A stretch of DNA of 64,000 bases from NCBI GenBank assembly GCA_016716225.1, contig JADJWT010000001.1, forward strand, positions 2,676,501 through 2,740,500. The letters are read 5' to 3'. The notes under the pieces were generated by a model, which saw only the letters and a program-made list of their open reading frames with translations, had not been told where the DNA came from and did not search any database. Made by a program: the position numbers and the translations under genes. This stretch comes from Ignavibacteriota bacterium (GTDB lineage Bacteria; Bacteroidota; Ignavibacteria; Ignavibacteriales; Melioribacteraceae). Positions 9,384-17,430 of this stretch are shown here, piece after piece (the stretch's first letter is position 1; each line of letters starts with the position of its first letter).

Positions 9384-11318
9384 ATGTTAAATGTGAAAAT
9401 TAGATTTTTAATTTTAATCGGTGTTTGCTTTGTTAATAAAAATATTACTGCCCAACAGAATTTTTTTCTTGATGATTGGAAATCTAAATCAATAGAAATT
9501 CCAACAACATATTCAAATATTGAACAGACTTCTTCAATTTCTGATTTAACAATAACAGTTGATTTTGGTGATACTTTAACAAAAATCCCCCAATATATTT
9601 ATGGAAATAATGCAAATACATATTCTACAATTATGTGGAATAATTCAAAACTAGTTAAAGATTTAAGAAACCTAAATCCTCGTATTTTGAGATATCCCGG
9701 AGGAAATCTTTCTAATGAATATTTTTTTGACAGAGCTCCAAATAAAAAACCAACTGACATTCCCAACGATATAAATGTTTGGTATGGTAAAAACACCGAA
9801 AACTGGACATTGTCTATCGATAATTATTACAGATTACTTGATTCCGTAAATTCTACAGGAATTATTACTGTAAATTATGCTTATGCTCGTTATGGATTAT
9901 CTGATAATCCGGTAGCGCAAGCTGCTCATTATGCTGCAGAATGGGTGAGATACGATAACGGGAAAACAAAATTTTGGGAAATTGGTAATGAAAATTACGG
10001 AAGCTGGAATAAAGGTTACGAAATTGATCAAACATTAAACAAAGATGGACAACCAAAATTTATTAATGGTGAATTGTACGGTCAACATGCATTAATTTTT
10101 ATTGATTCAATGAAATCTGCAGCAAAAGAAATTGGTCACGAAATATTTATTGGATTGCAAGCTTACGAAGAAGAAACATCTTGGGATGCAATTCAGACAT
10201 CTTGGAATGAAAAAATGATGCCAGTTGTGGGGAATATTCCGGATTTTTATATTGTTCACAGCTATTATACACCCTATGATCAAAATTCTAATGCTGCTGT
10301 AATATTAGATTCATATCAAAAAACTGCTAATTACAAAAACCAAGTTCATAAAGATTTAAATGAATTTGGACTAGATCCTAAACCAATTGCACTTACCGAA
10401 TATAATATTTTTGCTGTTGGTTCTAAACAAATGGTTTCACATATCAACGGAATGCATGGAACTTTAGTTATTGGCGAAGCTATTAAACAAGGTTACGGTT
10501 TAGTTAACAGATGGGATTTAGCAAACGGATGGAGCGATGGCAATGATCATGGAATGTTTTCAAGGAGTGAACCAAACGTGAGTGATTTTACACCATATCC
10601 AATATTTTATCATATGACTTTTTTCCAGAAATATTTTGGGGATTCAATGGTGAAATGTGAAGTTGGAAATGAAAAAAATACTTCTAAAAAAAATATTGTA
10701 GCATTTGCTACAACTTTTGATTCTGAACATGCGGGACTTGCACTAATAAATAAATCCTCAGAAAATAAAATTGTTAATTTTGATTTGAAAAATTTTGAAA
10801 TTGGAGAAAGAATTTTCTGGTATCAGCTTCAAGATGATTTTGGAAACGGATCATTTTCGAGTAAAGTTTTTGTTAATGGAATTGGTCCCGAACAAATATC
10901 TGGTGGTCCAAATAATTATTGGGAAATTTCACCATACTCATATGAGGTTGATGACTCTTTAAAAATTGAATGTCCGCCGTTTTCTGCACTTTATATTCTT
11001 ATTCAAGGTGAAACGTTGGTAAATGTTGATAACCAAATTAATAATTCAAAATTAAATAATTATTATCTAAGTCAAAATTATCCTAATCCCTTTAACGCTA
11101 CTACAAATATTAACTACAAAGTAAATGTTAAATCGTTAATCCGTTTAGATGTTTTTGATGTTTTGGGAAGAGAAGTTGCCACTTTAGTAAATGAAATTCA
11201 AAATCCGGGTAATTATAAAATTCATTTTGATGGAAGTAATATTCCTGCTGGAATTTACTTTTATCAACTAAAAACGGAAAACTTTTCACAAACGAAAAAA
11301 ATAATTTTACTCAAATAA
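9384..11318 (+). CDS. Secreted GH51-like alpha-L-arabinofuranosidase with T9SS sorting domain
   Basis: A 644-residue secreted glycosidase. An N-terminal signal peptide (about residues 1-23, ending VNKNITA) is followed by a (beta/alpha)8 domain with clan GH-A features. RYPGGNLSNEYFFD near residue 95 closely resembles arabinofuranosidases of family GH51. EIGNEN carries the likely acid/base Glu203, and LTEYN carries the likely nucleophile Glu339. After a beta-sandwich region, the last 85 residues are a type IX sorting domain with QNYPNPFN near residue 564. It would release arabinose from arabinoxylan or arabinan, fitting the divergent araBDA operon. GH39 or another GH-A family is possible for the catalytic domain. 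Confidence 0.82.
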   Translation: MLNVKIRFLILIGVCFVNKNITAQQNFFLDDWKSKSIEIPTTYSNIEQTSSISDLTITVDFGDTLTKIPQYIYGNNANTYSTIMWNNSKLVKDLRNLNPRILRYPGGNLSNEYFFDRAPNKKPTDIPNDINVWYGKNTENWTLSIDNYYRLLDSVNSTGIITVNYAYARYGLSDNPVAQAAHYAAEWVRYDNGKTKFWEIGNENYGSWNKGYEIDQTLNKDGQPKFINGELYGQHALIFIDSMKSAAKEIGHEIFIGLQAYEEETSWDAIQTSWNEKMMPVVGNIPDFYIVHSYYTPYDQNSNAAVILDSYQKTANYKNQVHKDLNEFGLDPKPIALTEYNIFAVGSKQMVSHINGMHGTLVIGEAIKQGYGLVNRWDLANGWSDGNDHGMFSRSEPNVSDFTPYPIFYHMTFFQKYFGDSMVKCEVGNEKNTSKKNIVAFATTFDSEHAGLALINKSSENKIVNFDLKNFEIGERIFWYQLQDDFGNGSFSSKVFVNGIGPEQISGGPNNYWEISPYSYEVDDSLKIECPPFSALYILIQGETLVNVDNQINNSKLNNYYLSQNYPNPFNATTNINYKVNVKSLIRLDVFDVLGREVATLVNEIQNPGNYKIHFDGSNIPAGIYFYQLKTENFSQTKKIILLK

Positions 11319-11654
11319 TGTGATGTGAAAATAAATTTATAATTGATTATCTAATTTCTCCATATTACAATTGTGAAAATTAAATAAAGTCAAAATTTAT
11401 TTTTATTGAATTATTCTCCAAAATCTATTTCTTAAAAAATCACATTTCTTGTTAAACATTCAATTACAATTTTTCAAAATGTATTCAGACCGATATCAAC
11501 TTAAAATATTTGTTATAAAAAATTGTTGCAATAAATGAAACTTTAACGTAATTTAAAACCGTTTCAATTGTTCAATAAATGTTTGAGAAATTTTCATTAG
11601 TAAATTTTAGAAGAAATCTCTTACTGAAATTTACTTTTCAATCGATGAGATTCT
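11319..11654. other. Intergenic region with LacI-type operator candidate
   Basis: 336 bases without a gene. It is AT-rich and holds the operator-like sequence at 11556-11574 about 80 bases before the next start codon. No clear rho-independent terminator for the preceding gene was found. Confidence 0.55.
11556..11574 (+). promoter_or_regulatory. Candidate LacI-family operator (copy 1)
   Basis: AAACCGTTTCAATTGTTCA matches AAACCGGTTCAATTGTTCA at 17051-17069 in 18 of 19 positions. The AACCGG/GTT core with a central CG is typical of LacI-family operators. It lies 80 bases before the beta-helix gene. Two LacI-family genes sit between the two copies. Confidence 0.55.
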
Positions 11655-13502
11655 ATGAAAATCCAATCTGAAATTTTATTCAAAATTACATCAATTCTTT
11701 TCTTACTTTTTTATCAAATCATATTATCACAACCATCCGGTGGACCTTACGGACCAACGCAATTAAATTATGATCTTCCAAAAGTTTCTGGGAAAATAAT
11801 TTATGTTTCTCCAAGCGGTGATAAAAATGGCTCCGGTGAAAATTTAGAAAATCCAACAACGTTAAAGTCTGCGATTGAAAAAATTAATTCCGGTGATGCA
11901 ATTATTTTAAGAGGCGGAATTTATAGAGCCGGAAATTTAGTTTTTAATCAAAAAATAATTATGCAGCCTTACCAAGATGAACATCCAATTTTAAAAGGAA
12001 CATTTATTGCAGAAAATTGGGAAAATTTGGGAAACGGATTGTGGGTAACTAAATGGGAATATTTATTTCCATCTAAACCGGATTCTTGGTGGAGAAGAAA
12101 TCGTGAAGGGAAAATTACGGCTCAACATAAATTCAATAATGATATGGTTTTTATTGATGGTAAATTTCTTCAATCTGCCGGCTGGGAAGGCGAGGTTGAT
12201 GAAAATTCTTTTTTTATAGATTATGAGAATAAAAATGTTTATATCGGAATTGATCCGACGAAAAAACTAATTGAAATTACAGCTTTTAATGCAGCTTTAA
12301 TTCGTACTACAAAAGATGTAAATGGAAAAATTTCAGATAAAAAAGGTCCGGAAATTCACGGAATAACATTTACACAATATGCTTACAGAGCAATAGAGAT
12401 AGAAGGAACAGAACCGGAAGGTTTAGCAAACCCAGCAGATTTTGGTAAAGATGTTGTTGGAACCACATTCGAAAATTGTACAATTTCTTATTGCTCAAGA
12501 GTTGCGGCATATATTCGTGGAGATAATTTAACATTAAAAAATTGCTTGATTTCAGATACAAGTACGGAAGGAATATATATTCTTAGTTCATCAGATGTTC
12601 TGCTTGAAAAAAATATTTTCAGAAGAAATAATATTGAGCAAATTACCGGATACTATCCAGCAGCCGTAAAAATATTTAATCAAACTTATCGCGTTACTTG
12701 TAATGATAATTTGGTGATTGAGCATCCTTACTCAAATGGAATTTGGTACGATGTTGGAAATGTGGATGGAGTTTTTATAAATAATTGGATTCAAGATGTT
12801 GGATATGTAAACACACAAGTTAACGAAAACCAAGTCTGGCCGAGTCAAAACGGATTCTTTTTTGAAATATCACAAAAAGCAATTTGTACCGGAAATGTTT
12901 TTGTAAATTGTGATCATGCGATTTTAGTTCTCAATAGTTTCGATGTGAAAATTTATCAAAACACATTTGTAAATAGTATGGTTGTAATTGGTAGGGATTC
13001 AAGAAGTGCACAAGGTGATCATTTTGGCTGGCATCCAAGCACAGGACCGGATGTTGATGAAAGAAATAATCATATATTTGTGAATAACCTTTTAACTGCT
13101 GATGAAAATTTTCATCGTCCACTTTTCTTGGCTTGGCAATCTGAAAAACTTTGCGGAAAATTAAGTGATCCACAACTTAAAGAATTTGATAATAATGTTT
13201 ATGTTCGCAAAAATTCAAATGAAAAAAATCCACTTATTTGGTGGGGACCATCACAAAACGAAAAATGTTTTTCATCATATTATAATTTGGAAAGTTTCAC
13301 AATTCAAAATCCTAATTTTGAAAAGAGTGGAATTGATTTAGCTAATTATAATGGACCATTATTTAAAAATTCAATTTTAGGAAATTATCAATTATTGAAA
13401 AATTTTCCGTTTTCCAAAAACTCAAAAGAGTTACCAAAGGAAATAAACAATTATTTTAATCATAAAAACAAATTTATTGGCGCAGTGAAACCTATTGAAT
13501 AA
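11655..13502 (+). CDS. Secreted right-handed beta-helix protein, probable carbohydrate-active enzyme
   Basis: A 615-residue exported protein with a signal peptide (about residues 1-25). The start of the mature chain, IYVSPSGDKNGSG followed by LKSAIEKINSGDAIILRGG, is the common entry to parallel beta-helix domains. Repeated coils follow from about residue 225 to 500, for example LTLKNCLISDTSTEGIYIL and LVIEHPYSNGIWYDVG. Such folds occur in pectate lyases and in glycosidase families such as GH120 (xylosidases) and GH141. The xylan/arabinan setting suggests a glycosidase, but I cannot assign catalytic residues. It has no sorting domain, so it is probably periplasmic. The operator-like site upstream suggests LacI control. 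Confidence 0.7.
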   Translation: MKIQSEILFKITSILFLLFYQIILSQPSGGPYGPTQLNYDLPKVSGKIIYVSPSGDKNGSGENLENPTTLKSAIEKINSGDAIILRGGIYRAGNLVFNQKIIMQPYQDEHPILKGTFIAENWENLGNGLWVTKWEYLFPSKPDSWWRRNREGKITAQHKFNNDMVFIDGKFLQSAGWEGEVDENSFFIDYENKNVYIGIDPTKKLIEITAFNAALIRTTKDVNGKISDKKGPEIHGITFTQYAYRAIEIEGTEPEGLANPADFGKDVVGTTFENCTISYCSRVAAYIRGDNLTLKNCLISDTSTEGIYILSSSDVLLEKNIFRRNNIEQITGYYPAAVKIFNQTYRVTCNDNLVIEHPYSNGIWYDVGNVDGVFINNWIQDVGYVNTQVNENQVWPSQNGFFFEISQKAICTGNVFVNCDHAILVLNSFDVKIYQNTFVNSMVVIGRDSRSAQGDHFGWHPSTGPDVDERNNHIFVNNLLTADENFHRPLFLAWQSEKLCGKLSDPQLKEFDNNVYVRKNSNEKNPLIWWGPSQNEKCFSSYYNLESFTIQNPNFEKSGIDLANYNGPLFKNSILGNYQLLKNFPFSKNSKELPKEINNYFNHKNKFIGAVKPIE

Positions 13503-13532
13503 TTACTTTTTCTCATAAAATATTCAAAAAAT

Positions 13533-14519
13533 ATGAAATATAGAAAACTCGGAAGAACCGGCTGGGAAGTATCGGAAATAAGTTTTGGAGCATGGGCAAT
13601 CGGCGGCGATTGGGGAAATGTGAATGATAAAGAATCGCTGCAAACTTTACATTTTGCAGTTGAAAATGGAATTAATTTTTTTGATACTGCCGATGTTTAC
13701 GGTTCCGGAAAAAGTGAGAAATTAATTTCTCAAATTAAAAAAATCTACAAAGATAAAATTATTGTTGCAACGAAAGCTGGAAGAAAATTAAATCCGCATA
13801 ATTCAAAAGGTTATAACAACAAAAAAACTCTTCAAGATTTTATTGAACAAAGTTTGAAAAATTTAGAAGTTGATTCGATTGATTTGCTTCAACTTCATTG
13901 TCCGCCGACAGATGTTTATTACATTCCAGAAGTTTTTGAATATTTAGAAGATTTTGTTAAAGATGGTAAATTAAAATATTACGGAGTAAGTGTAGAAAAA
14001 GTTGAAGAAGCGCTTAAAGCAATTGAATATCCAAATGTTCAAACAGTTCAAATAATTTTTAATATGTTTAGACAAAGACCAGCAGAATTATTTTTCGATC
14101 AGGCAAAAAAGAAAAATATTGGAATCCTTGCCCGCGTTCCATTAGCATCGGGATTGTTAACCGGAAGAATAAATAAGCAAACTGAATTTCTAAAAAATGA
14201 TCATAGAAATTATAATAGAAACGGTGAAGCTTTTGATAAAGGCGAAACATTTTCCGGAGTAAATTTTGATTTAGCATTGCAAGCAGTTGAAGAAATTAAA
14301 GAAATTTGTCCCAGTAATTTTTCACTTACGCAATTTGCATTAAAATGGATTTTAGAATTTGATGCAGTCTCTTGTGCAATTCCCGGTGGAAAAAATATTA
14401 TTCAAGTTAGAGAAAATTTATTAACTTCAAATTTAGAAAGTTTAGATAAAGTAACTTTTGAAAAAGTAAATTTGATATACGAGAAATTAATTAAAACGCA
14501 AGTGCATCAAATATGGTAA
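13533..14519 (+). CDS. Aldo/keto reductase
   Basis: A 328-residue cytoplasmic NADP-dependent oxidoreductase. It starts MKYRKLGRTGWEVSEISFG, the standard AKR opening. The catalytic tetrad is recognisable as Asp and Tyr in FFDTADVYGSG, Lys in VATKAG and His in LLQLHCPP. The C-terminal cofactor-binding stretch is AIPGGKNIIQVREN. It starts 30 bases after the beta-helix gene and is probably cotranscribed. It may reduce a released sugar aldehyde or ketone, but the substrate is not determined by the sequence. Confidence 0.9.
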   Translation: MKYRKLGRTGWEVSEISFGAWAIGGDWGNVNDKESLQTLHFAVENGINFFDTADVYGSGKSEKLISQIKKIYKDKIIVATKAGRKLNPHNSKGYNNKKTLQDFIEQSLKNLEVDSIDLLQLHCPPTDVYYIPEVFEYLEDFVKDGKLKYYGVSVEKVEEALKAIEYPNVQTVQIIFNMFRQRPAELFFDQAKKKNIGILARVPLASGLLTGRINKQTEFLKNDHRNYNRNGEAFDKGETFSGVNFDLALQAVEEIKEICPSNFSLTQFALKWILEFDAVSCAIPGGKNIIQVRENLLTSNLESLDKVTFEKVNLIYEKLIKTQVHQIW

Positions 14520-14639
14520 AAATTATTTTAAAGAAAATTTTATCAGTGATTAGAATAAAAGTTTGAGTAAGCAAACAATATAGATATTTTTACAAAACAT
14601 TTTTTTAAGTATTGTTAATTACTGATATTTGGAGTAAGT

Positions 14640-15668
14640 ATGAAGAAAATTACAATTGTAGACGTTGCAAAAAAAGCCGGAGTATCAAAGGGAACGGTTT
14701 CTGCAGTGATAAATGCAAAAAATTCGGTTAAGCCAGCAACACGAGATTTAATTTTAAGCGTTATGAAAGAATTAAATTTTCGTCCCCAAGGCATTGCCAG
14801 AAAATTAAAAAACGGAGATGTTGATAAAACAATTGGGCTAGTTATTAAAAATTTGAGTTACCCGTATTACACATCTATTGCATATGGCGTTAAAGCTTAT
14901 GCTAACAGCAAAGGATATTCTGTGATCATAACTAGTTCTGAAAATAATCATGAAAGCGAAGTAAAATTCTCTCACATATTTTCTACCAAAGATATTAAGG
15001 GAACGATTATAGCTCCGGTTGTGGAAGGTACATCCGAAATTGAACATTTGTTTAAGTTGAAAATGATTAATTATCCATTCGTATTGTTAGAAGATGTAAA
15101 AGGAATTCAAGCAAACGTTGTTGCAATTGATAACTTAAAAGCAATTAAAAATGCAGTGAAATATTTAATTGATTCTGGTCATACAAAAATTGTACATTTT
15201 GCGGGACCATCACAATCATCTCACACAGTTGAAAGAGTAGAAGGATTTCGCCATGCATTTAGCGAACGAACTTTAGTTTTTAATAAAGATATGATTGTAT
15301 ATATTGGTTCAAATTATGAAGAGAGTTTTGATAAAACAAAAGAGTATTTCAAGAATTTAAAGAAAAAAGATTACCCAACCGCAATTGTATGTTTTAATGA
15401 TCAACAAGCGCTTGGTGTAATGATGGCTTTGGTTGAATTAAAGATTAAAATTCCGGATGATATAAGTATAGTTGGAAATGATGATATTTTTTACTCAAGA
15501 ATTTATCCAGTTCCCTTAACAACTATAAAAGCACCTTTACATGAAATTGGTGTTAAAGCAGCTGAAATTCTTATTCGTAATATTGAATCGCACGAAATTT
15601 TACCTATTGAAAAAATAGAATTAAAGACTGAACTAATAATTCGTGAATCAACAAAAGTATTTAAATAA
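14640..15668 (+). CDS. LacI family transcriptional regulator (copy A)
   Basis: A 342-residue repressor with an N-terminal LacI helix-turn-helix (ITIVDVAKKAGVSKGTVSAV, residues 4-23) and a hinge helix near PQGIARKLK. A periplasmic-binding-protein-like effector domain covers residues 60-340 and includes FNDQQALGVM and ISIVGNDDI. It probably senses a sugar released by the nearby glycosidases and controls local genes. It is closely similar along its whole length to the next gene, so the pair arose by tandem duplication. It begins 120 bases after the aldo/keto reductase gene. Confidence 0.93.
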   Translation: MKKITIVDVAKKAGVSKGTVSAVINAKNSVKPATRDLILSVMKELNFRPQGIARKLKNGDVDKTIGLVIKNLSYPYYTSIAYGVKAYANSKGYSVIITSSENNHESEVKFSHIFSTKDIKGTIIAPVVEGTSEIEHLFKLKMINYPFVLLEDVKGIQANVVAIDNLKAIKNAVKYLIDSGHTKIVHFAGPSQSSHTVERVEGFRHAFSERTLVFNKDMIVYIGSNYEESFDKTKEYFKNLKKKDYPTAIVCFNDQQALGVMMALVELKIKIPDDISIVGNDDIFYSRIYPVPLTTIKAPLHEIGVKAAEILIRNIESHEILPIEKIELKTELIIRESTKVFK

Positions 15669-15800
15669 AATTCAGTTTCAGGCGTAAGTGAAATAAAAAA
15701 TATTTGAATTATAAAAATATAATCTAAATATTAATTTGATTACCTTAAATGTTTAAGAATTGTAATAGTTATTTTGATTTTTTGAGAAACTTGAAATTTT

Positions 15801-16835
15801 ATGAAAAAAATTACAATTGATACAGTTGCTAAACATGCTGGAGTTTCAAAAAGTACAGTTTCGGCGGTAATAAATGCAAAAGGGAATGTAAAACAAATTA
15901 CTAGGGATCATATTCTCAATATTATGAAAGAGTTGAATTTTCGGCCTACAGGTATTGCACGCAATTTAAAGAATAAAGCTCTTGAAAAATCAATTGGAAT
16001 AATAATTAAAGATCTTAGATACCCATTTTTTACTTCTATTGCATTTGGAGCAATGGAATACGCAAATAGTAAAGGATATTCAACTTTCATTGTCAGTTCG
16101 GAAAATGATCACGAAACAGAAAAAAAATATTTACAATTGTTTTCCTTCACAGGAATAAAAGGTGCAATAATTGCTCCAATTGTCAAACCCGAGTCTGAAA
16201 TTGAACATCTTTTTAAATTAAAAATGATCAATTATCCTTTTGTTTTATTGGCAGATGTTCAAGGGATTCAAGCAAATGTTGTTGCAATTGATAATATTAG
16301 AGCAATAAGAAGAGCAGTAAAATTTTTAATCGATTGTGGTCATAAAAAAATAATACATTTTGCTGGAGATCCTTATTCATCTCATACAAAGGAACGTATC
16401 GATGGATTTAAGGAGGCCTTTAGTGAAAGTAATTTAATATTTGAAAAAAAAATGGTGATTCCAATCGGTTCGTTCTATAATGAAAGTTTTACAAATTCGA
16501 TGAAATATTTTAAAGGCATCAAACAAAAAGATTTACCAACAGCTATTGTATGTTTCAATGATCAACAGGCTGTTGCGGTAATGGCGGCATTAAAGGAATT
16601 AAACATTAAAGTTCCAGATGATATTTCAATTATAGGTAATGATGATATTTCCTATGCTGATATTTATCCAATTCCATTAACAACAATACGTGCGCCACAA
16701 CACGAGATTGGCAAACGAGCTGCAGAAATTTTGATAAGAAATATTGAGTCCACTTTAATATTACCAATGGAAAAGTTATTACTGGATACGGAATTTATTA
16801 TCAGAGAGTCTACAAAAAATCATCCAATTTATTAA
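15801..16835 (+). CDS. LacI family transcriptional regulator (copy B)
   Basis: A 344-residue paralogue of the preceding regulator, sharing whole stretches such as SEIEHLFKLKMINYPFVLL and GIQANVVAIDN. The helix-turn-helix is ITIDTVAKHAGVSKSTVSAV. The recognition helix differs from copy A mainly by SKGTV to SKSTV, so both may recognise related operators. Divergence in the effector domain (for example GNDDISYADIYP against GNDDIFYSRIYP) could mean different inducers. The operator-like site at 17051-17069 follows 216 bases downstream, ahead of the GH3 gene. Confidence 0.93.
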   Translation: MKKITIDTVAKHAGVSKSTVSAVINAKGNVKQITRDHILNIMKELNFRPTGIARNLKNKALEKSIGIIIKDLRYPFFTSIAFGAMEYANSKGYSTFIVSSENDHETEKKYLQLFSFTGIKGAIIAPIVKPESEIEHLFKLKMINYPFVLLADVQGIQANVVAIDNIRAIRRAVKFLIDCGHKKIIHFAGDPYSSHTKERIDGFKEAFSESNLIFEKKMVIPIGSFYNESFTNSMKYFKGIKQKDLPTAIVCFNDQQAVAVMAALKELNIKVPDDISIIGNDDISYADIYPIPLTTIRAPQHEIGKRAAEILIRNIESTLILPMEKLLLDTEFIIRESTKNHPIY

Positions 16836-17234
16836 GTCTATTTTTTCTATTTATTTCAAAAGTTTTTTTGTCTAATTATTAAAGAAATTAAGATTGCCTC
16901 GATTTTGAATTATACTCTATTGTTAATGGGTTTATATAAAATTTCTTAATTATATCGTTAATTTGTTTTTACATTTCGTCGAATTTATTAACAAAGTTAT
17001 TGACATTTAAAATTATATTTACTAATCTTGTATATAAAAATCGAACTATCAAACCGGTTCAATTGTTCATGATATGGTATAATAATGGATAAAAGTTTTA
17101 TAAATGAAAGTAAATTTATGTTTAAAAATTGAAATGATTTTGACTATAACAGTGAATAGATTAAAGTAAGTTTAATCCTATATACTTTGGTAACAAAAAG
17201 TATCATGTATTTGCTATACTACACATGAGGTAAC
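16836..17234. other. Intergenic region with LacI-type operator and likely promoter of GH3 unit
   Basis: About 400 bases without a clear gene. They contain the second 19-base operator-like sequence (17051-17069) just after TTGTATATAAAAATC, which may be part of a promoter. No terminator hairpin for the LacI gene was recognised. The region ends at the small reading frame that starts at 17235. Confidence 0.55.
17051..17069 (+). promoter_or_regulatory. Candidate LacI-family operator (copy 2)
   Basis: AAACCGGTTCAATTGTTCA, 18 of 19 identical to 11556-11574. It contains the perfect palindrome AACCGGTT with the central CG that LacI-family proteins favour. It lies downstream of the two LacI genes and upstream of the GH3-GPH symporter unit, a natural place for repression by one of them. 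Confidence 0.6.
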
Positions 17235-17426
17235 ATGATCAAAAATAAAATACATCAGTACAAAATAGAAAGCGTATTAAAAGAAATACGTAAATGTTTT
17301 GTAAACCAAGAAAAGCTAATTCGAAAAACAGAATTACTTCCAATCCACATCGAAAGATACAATTCAAAAAAAAATCAAGATATAGAATTCAACTTACAAG
17401 CAAGAAAATATAAGTTATGGAAATAA
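17235..17426 (+). CDS. Small hypothetical protein upstream of GH3
   Basis: A 63-residue reading frame, lysine-rich and hydrophilic, with no signal peptide or membrane segment. GAGGT lies 3 bases before its ATG, close but plausible for ribosome binding. The stop is only 4 bases before the GH3 start, so translation could be coupled. It shares the strong ATA-codon preference of the GH3 gene. I recognise no family. It could be a real small protein, a leader peptide or chance. Confidence 0.35.
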   Translation: MIKNKIHQYKIESVLKEIRKCFVNQEKLIRKTELLPIHIERYNSKKNQDIEFNLQARKYKLWK

Positions 17427-17430
17427 ATAA

